Notes under the pieces: generated by a model
Databases searched by the model: none
What the model was told of the DNA's origin: nothing
The model's input: the letters and a program-made list of their open reading frames with translations, nothing else
Shown: positions 11,334-21,859 of the stretch, in pieces
Layout of the letters: each line of letters starts with the position of its first letter
How positions within the stretch are numbered: the first letter of the stretch is position 1
Translations under genes and position numbers: made by a program
Assembly: GCA_014529385.2 (NCBI GenBank)
Contig: CM043955.1
Location: 149,997,640-150,061,639 of the forward strand
Source: Adiantum capillus-veneris
Lineage: Eukaryota; Streptophyta; Polypodiopsida; Polypodiales; Pteridaceae
DNA length: 64,000 nt
Direction: 5' to 3'

Positions 11334-11942
11334 ATGGGTCAAATTTCATCAGTTTTTGATGGAGAATTGCATAATTTTGATGTCTTAAAAGATGATGATG
11401 ATAATGTAGATTTGTTTGTTGAACATCATGAGATGATTCAAGAAATTAATTTATGCAACTCTAAAGCAAATGAATGCTTTGATGAGCTTTGTGATGAAAA
11501 ACTGAAGAAAAATCATGATGAAAATGATGAACTCTCACTTCTTGACGATGAAGAAAATGATGTGATCAATGATTTTGTAAATTTGCTTGCATTGGGAGAA
11601 GATTTTTGTGTCGCACATGATGTTGAAATAGAGGCTAACCAAAATGAGATTCTTCATGATGAAGTGTTGAAGCAACAAAATGTGGTGTGTGTGAACCAAC
11701 CGGGTTTACAAATTCATGGTGCACTGTATGAAAGTTTGCTTGAGGCAATATTGTGTGATGGGATATGTGTATTTATCCACACAATTGATGCCTATGTAAA
11801 GCATGATGGGGTATTGATACCTAGCTATGCAATGAGGCTTGAAGGATGGATATGTTTTTGCTCATATCTTTATGATGATGGAGTATTTTTGTGGATCATT
11901 CTCCTAATTTCACTTGGACGAAGTCATATTTGGTTTGTATGA
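11334..11942 (+). CDS. Acidic protein reading frame with repeated cassette, unidentified
   Basis: A 202-codon frame. Residues ~15-90 are very rich in Asp and Glu (for example DVLKDDDDNVDLF). From residue ~140 comes a cassette beginning LCDGICVFIHT with VKHDGV, then an aromatic, hydrophobic end. The same cassette recurs in the next frame (12006-12542), with DNA unit starts at 11752 and 12061, 309 bp apart. The frames at 11334 and 12006 are in phase and separated by several stops. They look like one decayed or multi-copy coding unit following the CCHC frame. No known domain is recognised, and function is not assigned. Confidence 0.4.
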   Translation: MGQISSVFDGELHNFDVLKDDDDNVDLFVEHHEMIQEINLCNSKANECFDELCDEKLKKNHDENDELSLLDDEENDVINDFVNLLALGEDFCVAHDVEIEANQNEILHDEVLKQQNVVCVNQPGLQIHGALYESLLEAILCDGICVFIHTIDAYVKHDGVLIPSYAMRLEGWICFCSYLYDDGVFLWIILLISLGRSHIWFV

Positions 11943-12005
11943 AAATGCTAATGCATGAATATTTTTGGGTTAACCAATGCCTAAAGGAAAGAGAGTTGTT
12001 TTTAA

Positions 12006-12542
12006 TTGATGCAAAGTTATACATTTACTCATGCTGATGGAAGTTTTCTTGATCAAAAGTTGTGTGATGGGATATGTCTATCTATCCACACAACTACTGC
12101 TAACTTGAAGCATGATGGGGTGGTTTTGCTTATCCATGCTACATGGTGGAATAAATGGATATTTGTATATCTCTATGTTTACAATGATGCTCATATCTTA
12201 TGGCTATTTCTTATAGAATATTTTGGAAGATATCATGTTCTCTACATGTACTCAATTTTTAAAGCCAAATATGACAAGGTGTTTGAAGATGCTCTTTATG
12301 AAGAAAAGGCCAAGATGGAGTTTGTTAGCTGTTTGTTTGCTAACAATGTTGAAAAAAATTGCAGAGTGTTCTCATGGAAGATGGTGTCTACTCTATGTCA
12401 ATGGAGTAGCAATATGCTTATAACTTTTTGGTTTCACAAGTTTCTCTTGTATGAGTTCAAATGGATGTATCTCTATTTGAAGGGTTCCCAGCCCTTGGCA
12501 TGTTGCCAAGAAATGGTGCACTTGTATTCACATTTTTGGTGA
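12006..12542 (+). CDS. Second copy of the DGIC cassette frame
   Basis: A 178-codon frame in phase with 11334-11942. Residues ~19-75 repeat the preceding frame's cassette (LCDGICLSIHT, LKHDGV, then YVYNDAHILWLF). Further on there is FEDALYEEKAKMEFVSCLF and a Trp- and Phe-rich tail. It is probably a diverged tandem duplicate and not a separate gene. The ATG at 12006 follows in-frame stops and may not be used. Confidence 0.35.
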   Translation: MMQSYTFTHADGSFLDQKLCDGICLSIHTTTANLKHDGVVLLIHATWWNKWIFVYLYVYNDAHILWLFLIEYFGRYHVLYMYSIFKAKYDKVFEDALYEEKAKMEFVSCLFANNVEKNCRVFSWKMVSTLCQWSSNMLITFWFHKFLLYEFKWMYLYLKGSQPLACCQEMVHLYSHFW

Positions 12543-12603
12543 GAAGGCACACTATTCTTGGTTTGGTGATTGTAATGCAATGTATAGCTTTAGGAAGTGT
12601 ATT

Positions 12604-12740
12604 TGTGCATCTTGGATTAAGTTCCAGGCACTGTGCTTTGCATTTTCTAAATGCTTGGGGAAAAAAAGGGCGGTGTTTCATGGAATATTGTGGTGTATAT
12701 GTGTACCTTGGAGTAGACTCTAGGCACTGCACTTTGCATC
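12604..12740. repeat. Short direct repeat
   Basis: About 40 bp containing CTTGGA(T/G)TA followed by AGGCACTG(T/C)(G/A)CTTTGCAT occurs at about 12604 and again at about 12700. It continues the pattern of local duplication seen across 11.7-12.8 kb. Confidence 0.6.
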
Positions 12741-12851
12741 ATTGGTATTCTATGAGCACTTAGTTTTTGTGAACAAGGGATTTTGTGAGTTCGAGTCCAA
12801 ATTTTGGGAAAATTCTACCACCGGGTGTGCCTCAGAGCGGTTCAATGCTTC

Positions 12852-14225
12852 CTAATGATTTTTTCCTAGATTTTCCATAAACCTGCCGACCACTCCCACT
12901 ACATAGGCAATGTCTAGCCGTGTGCTAACCATGATGAACATGAGATTGCTAATTGCCAAAGAATACGGCACCTTTGCCATCTCTACCTTTTTAGCATCCA
13001 ATTTTGGACAATAATGCTTGCTTAGTTTTTTGTATGCAGTCATAGGAGTACTCAATGCTTTCCCCCTTTGCATATTAAAATGTTGCAAGACCTTTTGTAT
13101 ATACTCTTCCTGCAAAAGTTCAAGTATACCACATTTGCGATCTCTCTTGATGCACATACCAAGAAAGTGATGTGCATCACCCAAATCTTTCATAGCAAAC
13201 TGCTTGCTTAAGGCATACTTGAGAAGTGAAATCTCATATTTTGACTTCCTAGCTATGAGCATATCATCCACATACAAAATCAGAATGATGAGAGAATCAT
13301 TGCTCAACTTCCTTGTGTACAAGCAGTGATCCTCTTGGATCCATACGTAAGCCTGTTGAATGTACTTATCAAACCAGATGTACCATTGCCTTGAGCCTTG
13401 CTTTAATCCATACAAAGATTTCTTGAGTCTACACACCAGTTATGCCCGTGTTGGCTTCTCAGGCTTTATCGCAAAACCTTTTGGCTATTTCATGTAAACA
13501 TCCTCTTCAAGATCCTCATGAAGAAATGTTGTTTTCACATCCATTTGGACCAATTCCAAGTCCTCAATGGATACTAGACCAAGTACAAGATGCAATGTAG
13601 TCACCTTGACCACTGGAGAAAAGATTTCATCAAAATCCACGCCTTTTGTTTGCTTGAACCCTTTTGCAACCAATCTATCCTTATACTTAGGCTCGGGATC
13701 ATTGGTCGTGTACTCTTCTTGTACACCCATTTGCGTGGAAATGACTATTTACCTGCTAGTAACTCTGTCAAATCCGAGTCTCATTGGATAAATTTGAGTT
13801 ATACTCACATTACATAGCCTCTTCCCACTTCACGCAATCATCCATTTGAATGGCCTCTTTGTAGCAAGTGGGTTCACCACAATCAATGACTAATAAATTG
13901 TCCAATCCTGGCTCAAACCGCTCAGGTGCATGAGATGTACGAGTAAATCTCTAAAGTTCCTGACTGTTGGATTCCGCTCTCTCTGGAGCAACATGTGTGT
14001 GTGTGTACTAGTGGAAGGTGCATCACTAGCCCATTCTGTGTAAGTGGTGGTGAGAAAATATCCTCAAACTATATTTTGTGATACTCAATGTCTTCTATTG
14101 GCTTTCTATGCATCTTAGACTCGTTGAATATCACATGTGAGCTGCGTATAACCTTCTTAGGTTCTCGGTGCTAGAGACGATATCCCATCTCTCTGTCTAC
14201 ACCGTATCCAATCAAGATGCACTTG
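12852..14225 (-). pseudogene. Ty1/copia pol fragment (integrase end + RT)
   Basis: Read on the minus strand from 14225 downward, translation gives the integrase C-terminal region (CILIGYG, MGYRL, VIRSSHVIFNESK), then copia RT: KDRLVAKGFKQTKGVDFDE, FSPVVKVTTLHLVL, VQMDVKTTFLHEDLEE, then LKKSLYGLKQ, the catalytic YVDD (residues 55-58 of the 13436-12852 frame), DLGDAHHFLGM and a tail ending FMENLGKNH. The 13730-13485 and 13436-12852 frames are in phase, broken by two stops. RNase H and the 3' LTR are missing; the sequence stops abruptly at about 12851. Upstream it runs directly into a gypsy RT fragment on the same strand (see 14226). This is a dead fragment. Confidence 0.9.
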
Positions 14226-14990
14226 TTGTAGCGTGAAAATCCATCAAGAAATCTATAAACTTCCTTGCTTGCAACTCACTCAATCACATGATTAGTAATT
14301 GGCAGGGGATAATTCCTTGTAATAGTAGTTGTGTTTACCTGTTTGAGATTTACACACACACACAATTTTTTTGTACTTCTTGGGCACTACCACAATCAAT
14401 GAAATCTAATTTGTGTGCTCAATTTCATAGATAAACTCCACTTCCTTAAGCTTATCTATCTCCTCCTTGATCTTTTTGGCAAAAAATTTGATATATGTAT
14501 AGGGATGTTGTTTACAAGGCTTTGCATCACTCTTAAGGGGTACGTTATGTTGGAAATTCTTGGATCTACTCCTTTAAGGTCCTTGTATGGCCATGCAAAC
14601 ACATATCTATATTGTTTGAGAGTAGCTATCAATAGTTGCTCTTACTACTCCATGAGGTTAGTGGCAATGTATGTTGGCTTTGGATCCTACCCTAGTTTAG
14701 GTAAGTCAATATGTTTGGCATTCTCAAGTCCATTATAAGGTGTCCCTAGTTCTTTGAGTTCTTGCATTGGTTGTTGAACCACAATCTTTCAATCTTGTAT
14801 CATGTATTTTTTGTAGTGAGAGGGTGAGTCAAAATTTTCCATGTCTAAGCCCTCTTCACTTTCCATTTGAGTCATCCAAATCTCTTTCAGGGTTTGCTTC
14901 AGATTTTGGTATTCTTGTTTGTTCTCGGTTTTTGTCATCCTTCTTGATGTTTCGGTTGTCTCTTTGGTTTTCACATTGCTTCTCTTCTTA
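14226..14990 (-). pseudogene. Tat-like Ty3/gypsy RT, N-terminal part (G2)
   Basis: This is a second, more decayed copy of the RT region at 31860-32610. Minus-strand translation includes EHTN, a decayed IVVVPKK run, and then an FLDGFSRYN run just before the copia junction. Farther upstream comes KQEYQNLKQTLKEI and PSHYKKYMIQD (frame 14974-14789), matching KYQELKKALKEI and PSHYKKYILQD in G3. Several stops interrupt it. RT is cut off before the YxDD motif, where copia sequence takes over. The rest of pol is absent. Confidence 0.8.
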
Positions 14991-15259
14991 GGATTTGTCT
15001 TTGCTGAAGGAAGTTTTGCATATCCTTTGTCACTTTATCTTTGACAGAACCATTTCCTCCTATGAATAACAAATATTGCATTTTTCTCTTCAAAAAAGGC
15101 ATGGGTTTTCATTGCATGTGCTTTTGTTCCTTACTCATTTTGCTCGGTATCTTTCTTGTCTCTTGGATTTTGGTTAGCAAAATCATAGAATACCGTCTCT
15201 TTTTTGTTTGGGTTTGTTTCATTTTCAAAGCTACTCGATAGCTCATCCAAATGTCTCTA

Positions 15260-16800
15260 TTTCTAAAACACTATCTCGTGAATCTTGGAAATTGTCATGG
15301 TTTGTTGTATGATGGACACTTCGTCAACTATGCGTTTACATTTGATTGTTTCTTGAGCATCTTGGCCCTCAATATTTGACCCTAATTCCAAGATAACACT
15401 CATCATATGGAAGGTTGTTAGATTAAATTCCTCTTCATCACAAAATCTCGTTGGGATTGCTTTGTTCATGCTTACATCAAGAGTAGCCAGTATCTAATCC
15501 CAACCAAAAGGTTTGAACGACTCTTTTGGAAATGGTTATAGTCTTTGTCCTCCACTGGTGTCTCTAAAATGGAATCCCTCTCATTAGGCTCTTGCACTCA
15601 GATGCTCCAAACATCAAATATATGCTTTGGCTTGTAACCATGTAGGTATTTTTTTAATTGTTGACCATTGTTGAGTCAAATTCCTCTACAGGTGTTCGAC
15701 TGACATCTCTATAATTGTGGTTCTTCAGGATAATCCTCGTGGGTGATCTCCTTGTGCCGCAAGAATTAGGAAAAATATGAATCCCAAAGGGGCCATGTAA
15801 GAGAAACCAATCAAATTTCAATAAAAAATAGGACATAAAAGGGGGGCATGGAGAGCCTATATCTACATACCTAAATACTATATCATGTAACATATCTATG
15901 GAAAGAGCTTGGCAATGCGATCCAAATGCACTATTGTCTAATAAATTTGAAGTTAAAATACTCAAGTTATGGCCATTCAAAAGAATACAAAATGTGGTGG
16001 GACTGTGGCCACAAGCCCATTCTCATTGGTGTAGAGAGTATAGTATATTCCAAAAGCATCTTTGATCCTAAAGGGCCCGTTTGGGCTTCATATTTACCCT
16101 AATGGTAGATATGGTTGTAGCCCCAATCTTGCACCATTTTAAGTTGACGCATGAATGGTCTCCCTAAAATGACGTCAAAGTTGTTGTTGCTTTTTCCAAC
16201 ATCCACCACTACAACAAAGGTATGCTCATACTCTATTCCACATGAGGAAACTATAATTTGTTCCAACATACCCTTTGGTCTCTCTATGTATTCATCTACA
16301 AGTTGTAGTTACATTCATGTTTTCTTGAGAACTGGTGGTGTGGCAATTTCCACTCCAGTCCGGCTATCAAGTATTGTAATGGTTTTGATCCCTTTGTGTC
16401 TTAAGGACAAGGTGGTATATTCCTCTTCTCCTTCACAATAATTTCCCACCTTGTTCATAGGTATTGGTTTTAACTTTAGTTTGTCTTGTGTTGTTTTACC
16501 CATGTGTTCATCTAAGGTGATATCTTGATGAGGAAATTTCATCTTCTCCAAATTTTAACCCACTTCTCGTCTAATCTCTAGCAATTTTGAGGGAGTTATC
16601 ATGAATTTTATAGGAGTCAACATCAGTTCATGAAGGCTCTTGGTGTCCTTATTCTTTGGAACTGGTTTCCATTGAGAAGGCACTACCTTCACCTCCAATT
16701 TCATTTCATATTCTCCAATTAAAGACGATAAAGTCTTCAACCTTTCAGGCTTGCGCTCTATAGGCACTTTAGTTTTTGCATCTTTGTATTGAGATTGCAT
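15260..16800 (-). pseudogene. Tat-like gypsy protease/linker region (G2)
   Basis: Order and short matches follow G3 (32850-33780). There is FCDEEEFNLTTFHMMSVI (15469-15263) versus FCNEDGYDIIPIQMIST; LKNHNYRDVSRTPVEEFDS versus LKDHTYRDVMKTPIQEFDS; an FDVILGRPFMRQ run near 16150-16180; and the aspartic-protease segment EEYTTLSLRHKGIKTITILDS (16551-16315). The active-site triplet reads DSR where G3 has DSG, so this copy cannot be an active protease. Frames change repeatedly. It belongs to one remnant with 14226-14990 and 17100-18810. Confidence 0.7.
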
Positions 16801-17099
16801 AAGAACTTGTGATCCATATTGATCTCCATGATAGGTGAAAACTTGAAATTTGCACTACCATCTTTGTGGTTCTTGACTGGTTTTTTGTAATATGAAGACC
16901 GTGGCATCATTTTTGTTGGTTTGTGGGTGTTTCTATTGGTTGCATATATCTAGCAATTGCTATGTTCTCTTGAGGCAAAGGAGGTTGTTGTCCCAACACT
17001 AGGGCTTTTCTCCCCCTTGTACTACATTATTTGGGCATATTTGGTACCTTGGTGGTGTGGCAAAGGTTGCACCCCCGGTGGTCCATACGGCCTTTCCCT

Positions 17100-18810
17100 C
17101 ACTTGTGATACATTTGCTACTGGTAGTGGTTGTTGCATGCTCGGGTTTTGTTAATAGCTCTAGTTTATTCTTTTGATCACTTTCTCAACCATTTGATCAA
17201 CATTTGGTACACGTGGAGACTGAACACTCTGTTTTGTTGTGGATTCACTTGTGGTAAAAGAGGCACTAATGATAGTATTTTTTGCATATTTTGTTACCTC
17301 TTTGTAAGCCTTATAGTTGTCGACTAGATATAATGCTTCTCTAGTGATTTGCTCAAATGTGGTGCATGCTTTCAAGTCTACGTCCTTTCTGAGAGTTTTG
17401 TTTCTCTATTTTTGTTTGAATCAAAGCAAAGATTCATTTAGTTTCTCGTTCTCTTTTTGCTTAAAAGCATAGATTTGGGACACGATGTTGTGCTTGATTC
17501 CTTTTTTTGAGAATTCCTCATCAAATTCTTGTTAAGGCCGTTCCTTGAAATGTTAGCCCAATTCCCTCATACTTGAGTATGAAAATCTGCCACTTATTCA
17601 GCTCCCAAAACTTGTGAAGAGTGAAACATGTGCATATGGATCCCCTGACCCATCATACCTTCTGGCAACACACTTTGCTACTTGAGACAAAGGCCGTGTT
17701 GGGAAAATATTTGCTATTCAATGGTTGGAACCACATTAAGGTCGTTCCTTACAATGTTAGACCAAATTTTTGCTATTCAATGGCTGGAACCACGTTAAGG
17801 CTGCTCCTTACAATGTTAGCCCAAATCCCTCCACTGAGTATGGAAATACACCGTTTGTTTAGCTCTCAAAACTTGTTTGACGAGTGAAACATGTGCATAT
17901 GGATCCCCTGACCCATGTACTTTTTGGCAACACACTTTGCTACTTGAGACGGTCGCATCGATATGTTTTGGCAACCATTCTCATAACTCCAGGCTCTCTT
18001 GTGAGAACATCTCTAACTTCATGACCCCCACTAGAAACTCTAGTTGGAGTTCATTCTGCGGCCCTCTTTTTAGGTTGCACATCTCTCGCTTTTGTCCAAG
18101 TTTTCGGAACTCTGGTCCTATAGATTGTACTTGGAGATTTGTTGCCCCAGTATGTGGTCATTAGAACCCTTGAACTTAAGAACCCCATCAATCTCTCGGT
18201 ATTGAAAATTTTGATTGACTAAATGAGTCTACAAATCTCATTCTATCATGACTCACTCTCTCCATTTCTGGTCTTGCCTCAGATACAGTAGGTCTAAAAG
18301 TGCCTGGAGTGACATAATACTGATGGAGTGGGCCTCCAAAGTATGTATATCTCTCTAGCTCCTTACGGTCTACTGCAGAGTATCTCTGCCCATATTTATC
18401 AAGCATGATCATATATGGGTATCTTTGCCTTCAATGTTTGTAAAAACATACAAGCATCTTTCCTCTGACAAATCTCTAATTTAAGGCTCTTCGCACTTAT
18501 AACAAAGAATTTGCTCACCATTGTCATACTTGTACAACCCCAGATGAGTATTTTCTACATTGACTCTTGTTGTCTCATTCACTCACCTTAGTTTGGCATT
18601 TGGAATGTCCAACTTAGGTGGCTTGTCCTCAAACTCTACATCAACTTTGTCTTTTGTGCATGTTATTCCCCATTTGTCCACAAAATAGGGATTTTGCACA
18701 AGTAAATACATTATACCCTCATCATCAAAGTATTGATCACCACTGTAGTCCATAGGCACTAGGTCCTTGACCTCACTAGGTCTCTCTCCTAACTTACCGA
18801 GTAGCAATCC
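17100..18810 (-). pseudogene. Tat-like gypsy gag remnant (G2)
   Basis: The minus-strand frames 18807-18583 (YLLVQNPYFVDKWGI), 18412-18188 and 17375-17160 (TFEQITREALYLVDN) correspond in order to gag of G3: YLQVENPDVIDKWGL, the middle region, and TLEECVSDAIDLGDN. The conserved DKWG segment gives the best match. Numerous stops and an internal duplication (17540-17951) make it non-functional. Gag would form the capsid of the element's virus-like particle. Confidence 0.7.
17540..17951. repeat. Internal duplication within G2 gag
   Basis: A block with GAAACATGTGCATATGGATC, CCCTGACCCAT and GGCAACACACTTTGCTACTT appears at about 17625-17690 and again at 17886-17951. Between the copies a shorter ~57-bp piece (TTTGCTATTCAATGG...AATGTTAG) is itself duplicated at 17709 and 17767. 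G3 has only one copy of the equivalent gag segment (about 35930-36060), so the duplication arose in this copy. Confidence 0.75.
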
Positions 18811-18869
18811 ATACCATCTTTGTACATTTTTGCACTATGTTTATTTTTGAACTAATATTTCAAGTTCCA

Positions 18870-18889
18870 AAATGGATCACGATCCATGT
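18870..18889. repeat. Single palindrome unit (G2 leader)
   Basis: AAATGGATCACGATCCATGT, an almost perfect palindrome. It is the same motif as the six-unit array at 40137-41555 in the G3 leader. It lies just upstream (minus-strand sense) of the G2 gag remnant, the position expected of a leader. Confidence 0.8.
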
Positions 18890-19097
18890 ACCTTTGACCT
18901 AGAGTTGATCTGAACCAATTTGACCTAGTGCATGTAGATGTCCTGGTCACACTGGTGAAGTTTTGTCAAATTTGGAACTGTTTTTCTCAAGTTATGCTCA
19001 TTTTTTATTTTATGGTCAAGTTTGCATTATTTTGACTTTTTTTGACAACTTTTGGATCAACTTCGGGGCACTCAACAACTGAAATTTTGGTAGCAGG

Positions 19098-19870
19098 ATG
19101 CCGCATAGACGCCCTCAAAAGGAGTGGGAGGTAGCACCCTATGAGATAATTGACATCTCATCAAACGAAAAAGCTTATGTCACAAATCAAGAGCTTAAAT
19201 AGATACCAACAAACATTTTCATCGGCAAGTTCCAAACGGTCGATGGTACTAAAGTTAAAGAGACAATTTCTCCTAAAGAGCTATGGGCACTGCATAAAAA
19301 ATCAAAGGTCCTTGATAGTTTATTTAGACTACCTCCATGGGGGATGGAATTCTAGAGGGCACACAAGCTCATGAGCTCCATACAATACAGTGGAGAATCT
19401 ACTATAATTGACAAGGATGGAGCTGCAGTAAGAGTGAAGATCACCGATGATTTGATATGCAGGCTCTTCATCTACCAGCACGAAGCCATAACTTGCTCCA
19501 CAAGAAAAAGGCAATAATATGATGGCAAGACAATTTATTAAGTAGTAAGGGCACAAGCTCACATACAAGGACCCGATATACTCTGAAACTGAGCTACCCT
19601 TAAGATTGATCTCACACCATTTGAAAGTGCAAAAGCCACCACACTACATAGAGTCCATACTCCATGTGGTAGTGGTGATGGCCATCAAATAATTGAGAGA
19701 AGGGTGACCAAGTGTGATCTAGGAAGTTATATTTTGGAGAATCTAATGGAAGCGAACCTAAAGGGCAACGAAAAAAATAAGGCACATATGAATGCAGGAC
19801 CTATGCTTACTAGAATAGCCTATCAAGCCTTGGGAATGATTGAGGATCTACCTGAAGTTTAGTATTAGCT
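19098..19870 (+). pseudogene. Decayed plus-strand protein frame, unidentified
   Basis: From ATG 19098 the translation reads MPHRRPQKEWEVAPYEIIDI, a TAG at 19200, then in frame KVKETISPKELWALHKK, SLFRLPPWGMEF, another TAG, and KLMSSIQYSGESTII, DGAAVRVKITDDLICRLF. Farther on, in shifted frames, come ETELPLRLISHHL, PPHYIESILHVVVVMAI and MLTRIAYQALGMIEDLPE. The codon-level coherence over ~750 bp shows a former gene of at least 230 residues. It is antisense to the G2 gag-pol. Antisense extra ORFs are known in some Tat-lineage (Retand-type) elements, though those lie 3' of pol. Whether this frame belongs to G2 or to another element cannot be told here. Function unknown. Confidence 0.55.
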
Positions 19871-20344
19871 CAATCTACTCCATAAGGCCAAGCATTCAGT
19901 AAAGACAATGGGTAGTTCATTAACAACTCCTGCAAAGAGAAGGACACAAGGTCAGAGCTCCAAGGCACAAAATCAGAGGGAAACAAGATGTGCCATCAAA
20001 GTACCAATCAATTGAAGAAGGGGAAGAAGTAGAAGTACCGTTAATCATAAAAAGACCACAAAAGACACATCCAATCCCAAAATCTCAAGCTCACAGATCT
20101 ATGGAGGAAGCACAACATCTCCAAGAAGAGTGCCAAACAAAGATAGCATAAGAGAAAAGAAAATGGAGGAAACCAGGCAAGACAACCACCCTCCAATGAT
20201 GATGAGGATGATTTCAAGCTTGACATAAATCTTAAGAAATTTAAAGAGGAAAGACACCAGAAATCATGAGCTGAAGTCAAGCTAGCCGGGTCATCTCGTC
20301 AACAATCCATGAAATGCTCAAGAGGAAAGTTTTATATCAAACTA

Positions 20345-20912
20345 TGGCGAGAAATCCTGAGAGAAATTTGGCAGAGTCTCCCCTATAAACTGAGCAAAAA
20401 ACTCAAATACAATCTCTACCATAAACCATGTCAAATTGGCAACAAAGTGGGAGATCACTCGACCACTACACAGTCATGGAAACTATGATCAAACACATCA
20501 AAACCAATGCTCACATATGCATAAAATCAGCTCCACAATGTGCTATATGCAAGCATATAATGTGGAACAAACAACTCAACTGAGCGTACAACACATAACC
20601 GAATATGCAAGTAGTGAGAAAAATAGCTCAAAACACATCCCACAAGAGAACTGCCTGCAAAAGTCTACAAAAACCTATGAAACTTGTGACTGGCAAAGTG
20701 TATATCCACACGAGTATATGCAATCCTCACTCCTACAAGCGTGGCTACACAAATATTAAACTGTGTCCAAGCTGACAAACCTAAGTGGTAGTTAAACTCG
20801 ACCACTAAACCATTAGAGAGTAAAACTACAGATACGGGTGAAACATGGCAAGAATCTGAGAAAAATCTGATAGAGTTTCCCTTGAAAACTGAGTGAAAAC
20901 TCAAAAAAAAAT
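20345..20912. repeat. Direct repeat, ~503 bp apart
   Basis: About 65 bp with TGAGAGAAATTTGGCAGAGT, CTCCCCTATAAACTGAG and AAAACTCAAATACAATCTC at about 20346-20410 recurs with moderate divergence at about 20848-20912. The sequence between has no recognisable gene. Confidence 0.6.
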
Positions 20913-21090
20913 CTCACAAATACCGCATAAAGTATAGAAAAATACTCAATGTCTCAGTAAACATATCCACAAATGGTATACATGTACTACCAAAACCCTG
21001 ACAAACTGGCTCACTCTTGAACGAGTGGCTATATGGATGTGTACCTATCCAAAAATTCTTAAACATGTGAACCTGAATGTCGAGCCAATG

Positions 21091-21342
21091 CAAAGTGCTG
21101 ATGCCAAGAAGAACACTGAAAGTCGATGCCCAAAGCCGATGCTGAGCCGTCGATGCCGAGCTCGCCGGAGCAGGGAGCCTAATGTCGATGTCACTGATTG
21201 TGAACCAAAGAGATTGCAAAGTGCTGATGCCGAGAAGAACACAAAAATTCGATGCCCAAAGCCGATGCCGAACCATCATTCCGGGTTGGCCGGAGTGGGG
21301 AGCCTAATGTCGATGTCAATGATTGTGAATCGGAGAGATCTC
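21091..21342. repeat. Tandem duplication, 126-bp unit
   Basis: Two head-to-tail copies start at CAAAGTGCTGATGCC (21091) and at 21217. Each contains CGATGCCCAAAGCCGATGC and GGGAGCCTAATGTCGATGTC. Divergence is roughly 10-15% by eye. GC content is higher than in the surroundings. Confidence 0.9.
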
Positions 21343-21537
21343 AAATCTCTCTCTTACTCTCTACCACTCCGGACCGATGTAGTTGAAGTCGTAGCCATTG
21401 AGGTTGTGTTCTTCTCGCCTCCAATCCCGCTCTACTTTTCTTTCCCTCTCTCTTATGAGGGTGTGTGTAAATGCACCCTTATAGAGATTAAAAGAAAAAA
21501 ATAATTCTTATTTTTGCTTGCTCGCTATCTATCGAAA

Positions 21538-21562
21538 ATGTGTGTGTGTGTGTGTGTGTGTT
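21538..21562. repeat. (GT)n microsatellite
   Basis: A short GT run followed by TTCAACACACACA. Confidence 0.9.
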
Positions 21563-21725
21563 CAACACACACAGTTGCTCCCCTCTACTGCCTAAGGTGC
21601 TATGTTCATTGCCAGTGCTTCCCAACTGTTGCTTGAGGGCTTTGCGCGTACACTCAAATGCTCCCTTTTTGAGCTCTACTACTGATTTTTGCCCTGTGTT
21701 AACCAGCATTGCAGATGCCTGATTC

Positions 21726-21859
21726 TTGCAATCTTGACTCTGTGTCGCTCCCTCGCCTGGATACTCTCAAGACATGCTGCCCGATTTCCCTATTGCAATC
21801 TTGACTCTGTGTTGCTCCCTCACCTGGATACTCTCAAGACATGCTGCCCGATTTCCATA
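21726..21859. repeat. Tandem duplication, 67-bp unit
   Basis: Two near-identical copies of TTGCAATCTTGACTCTGTG through ACATGCTGCCCGATTTCC start at 21726 and 21793. Only a few substitutions differ, so it is recent. Confidence 0.9.

Noticed and set aside
12787-12806. GTTCGAGTCC-like box, suggesting a tRNA
   Set aside because: No matching A box, cloverleaf stems or acceptor stem around it; it is an isolated similarity.
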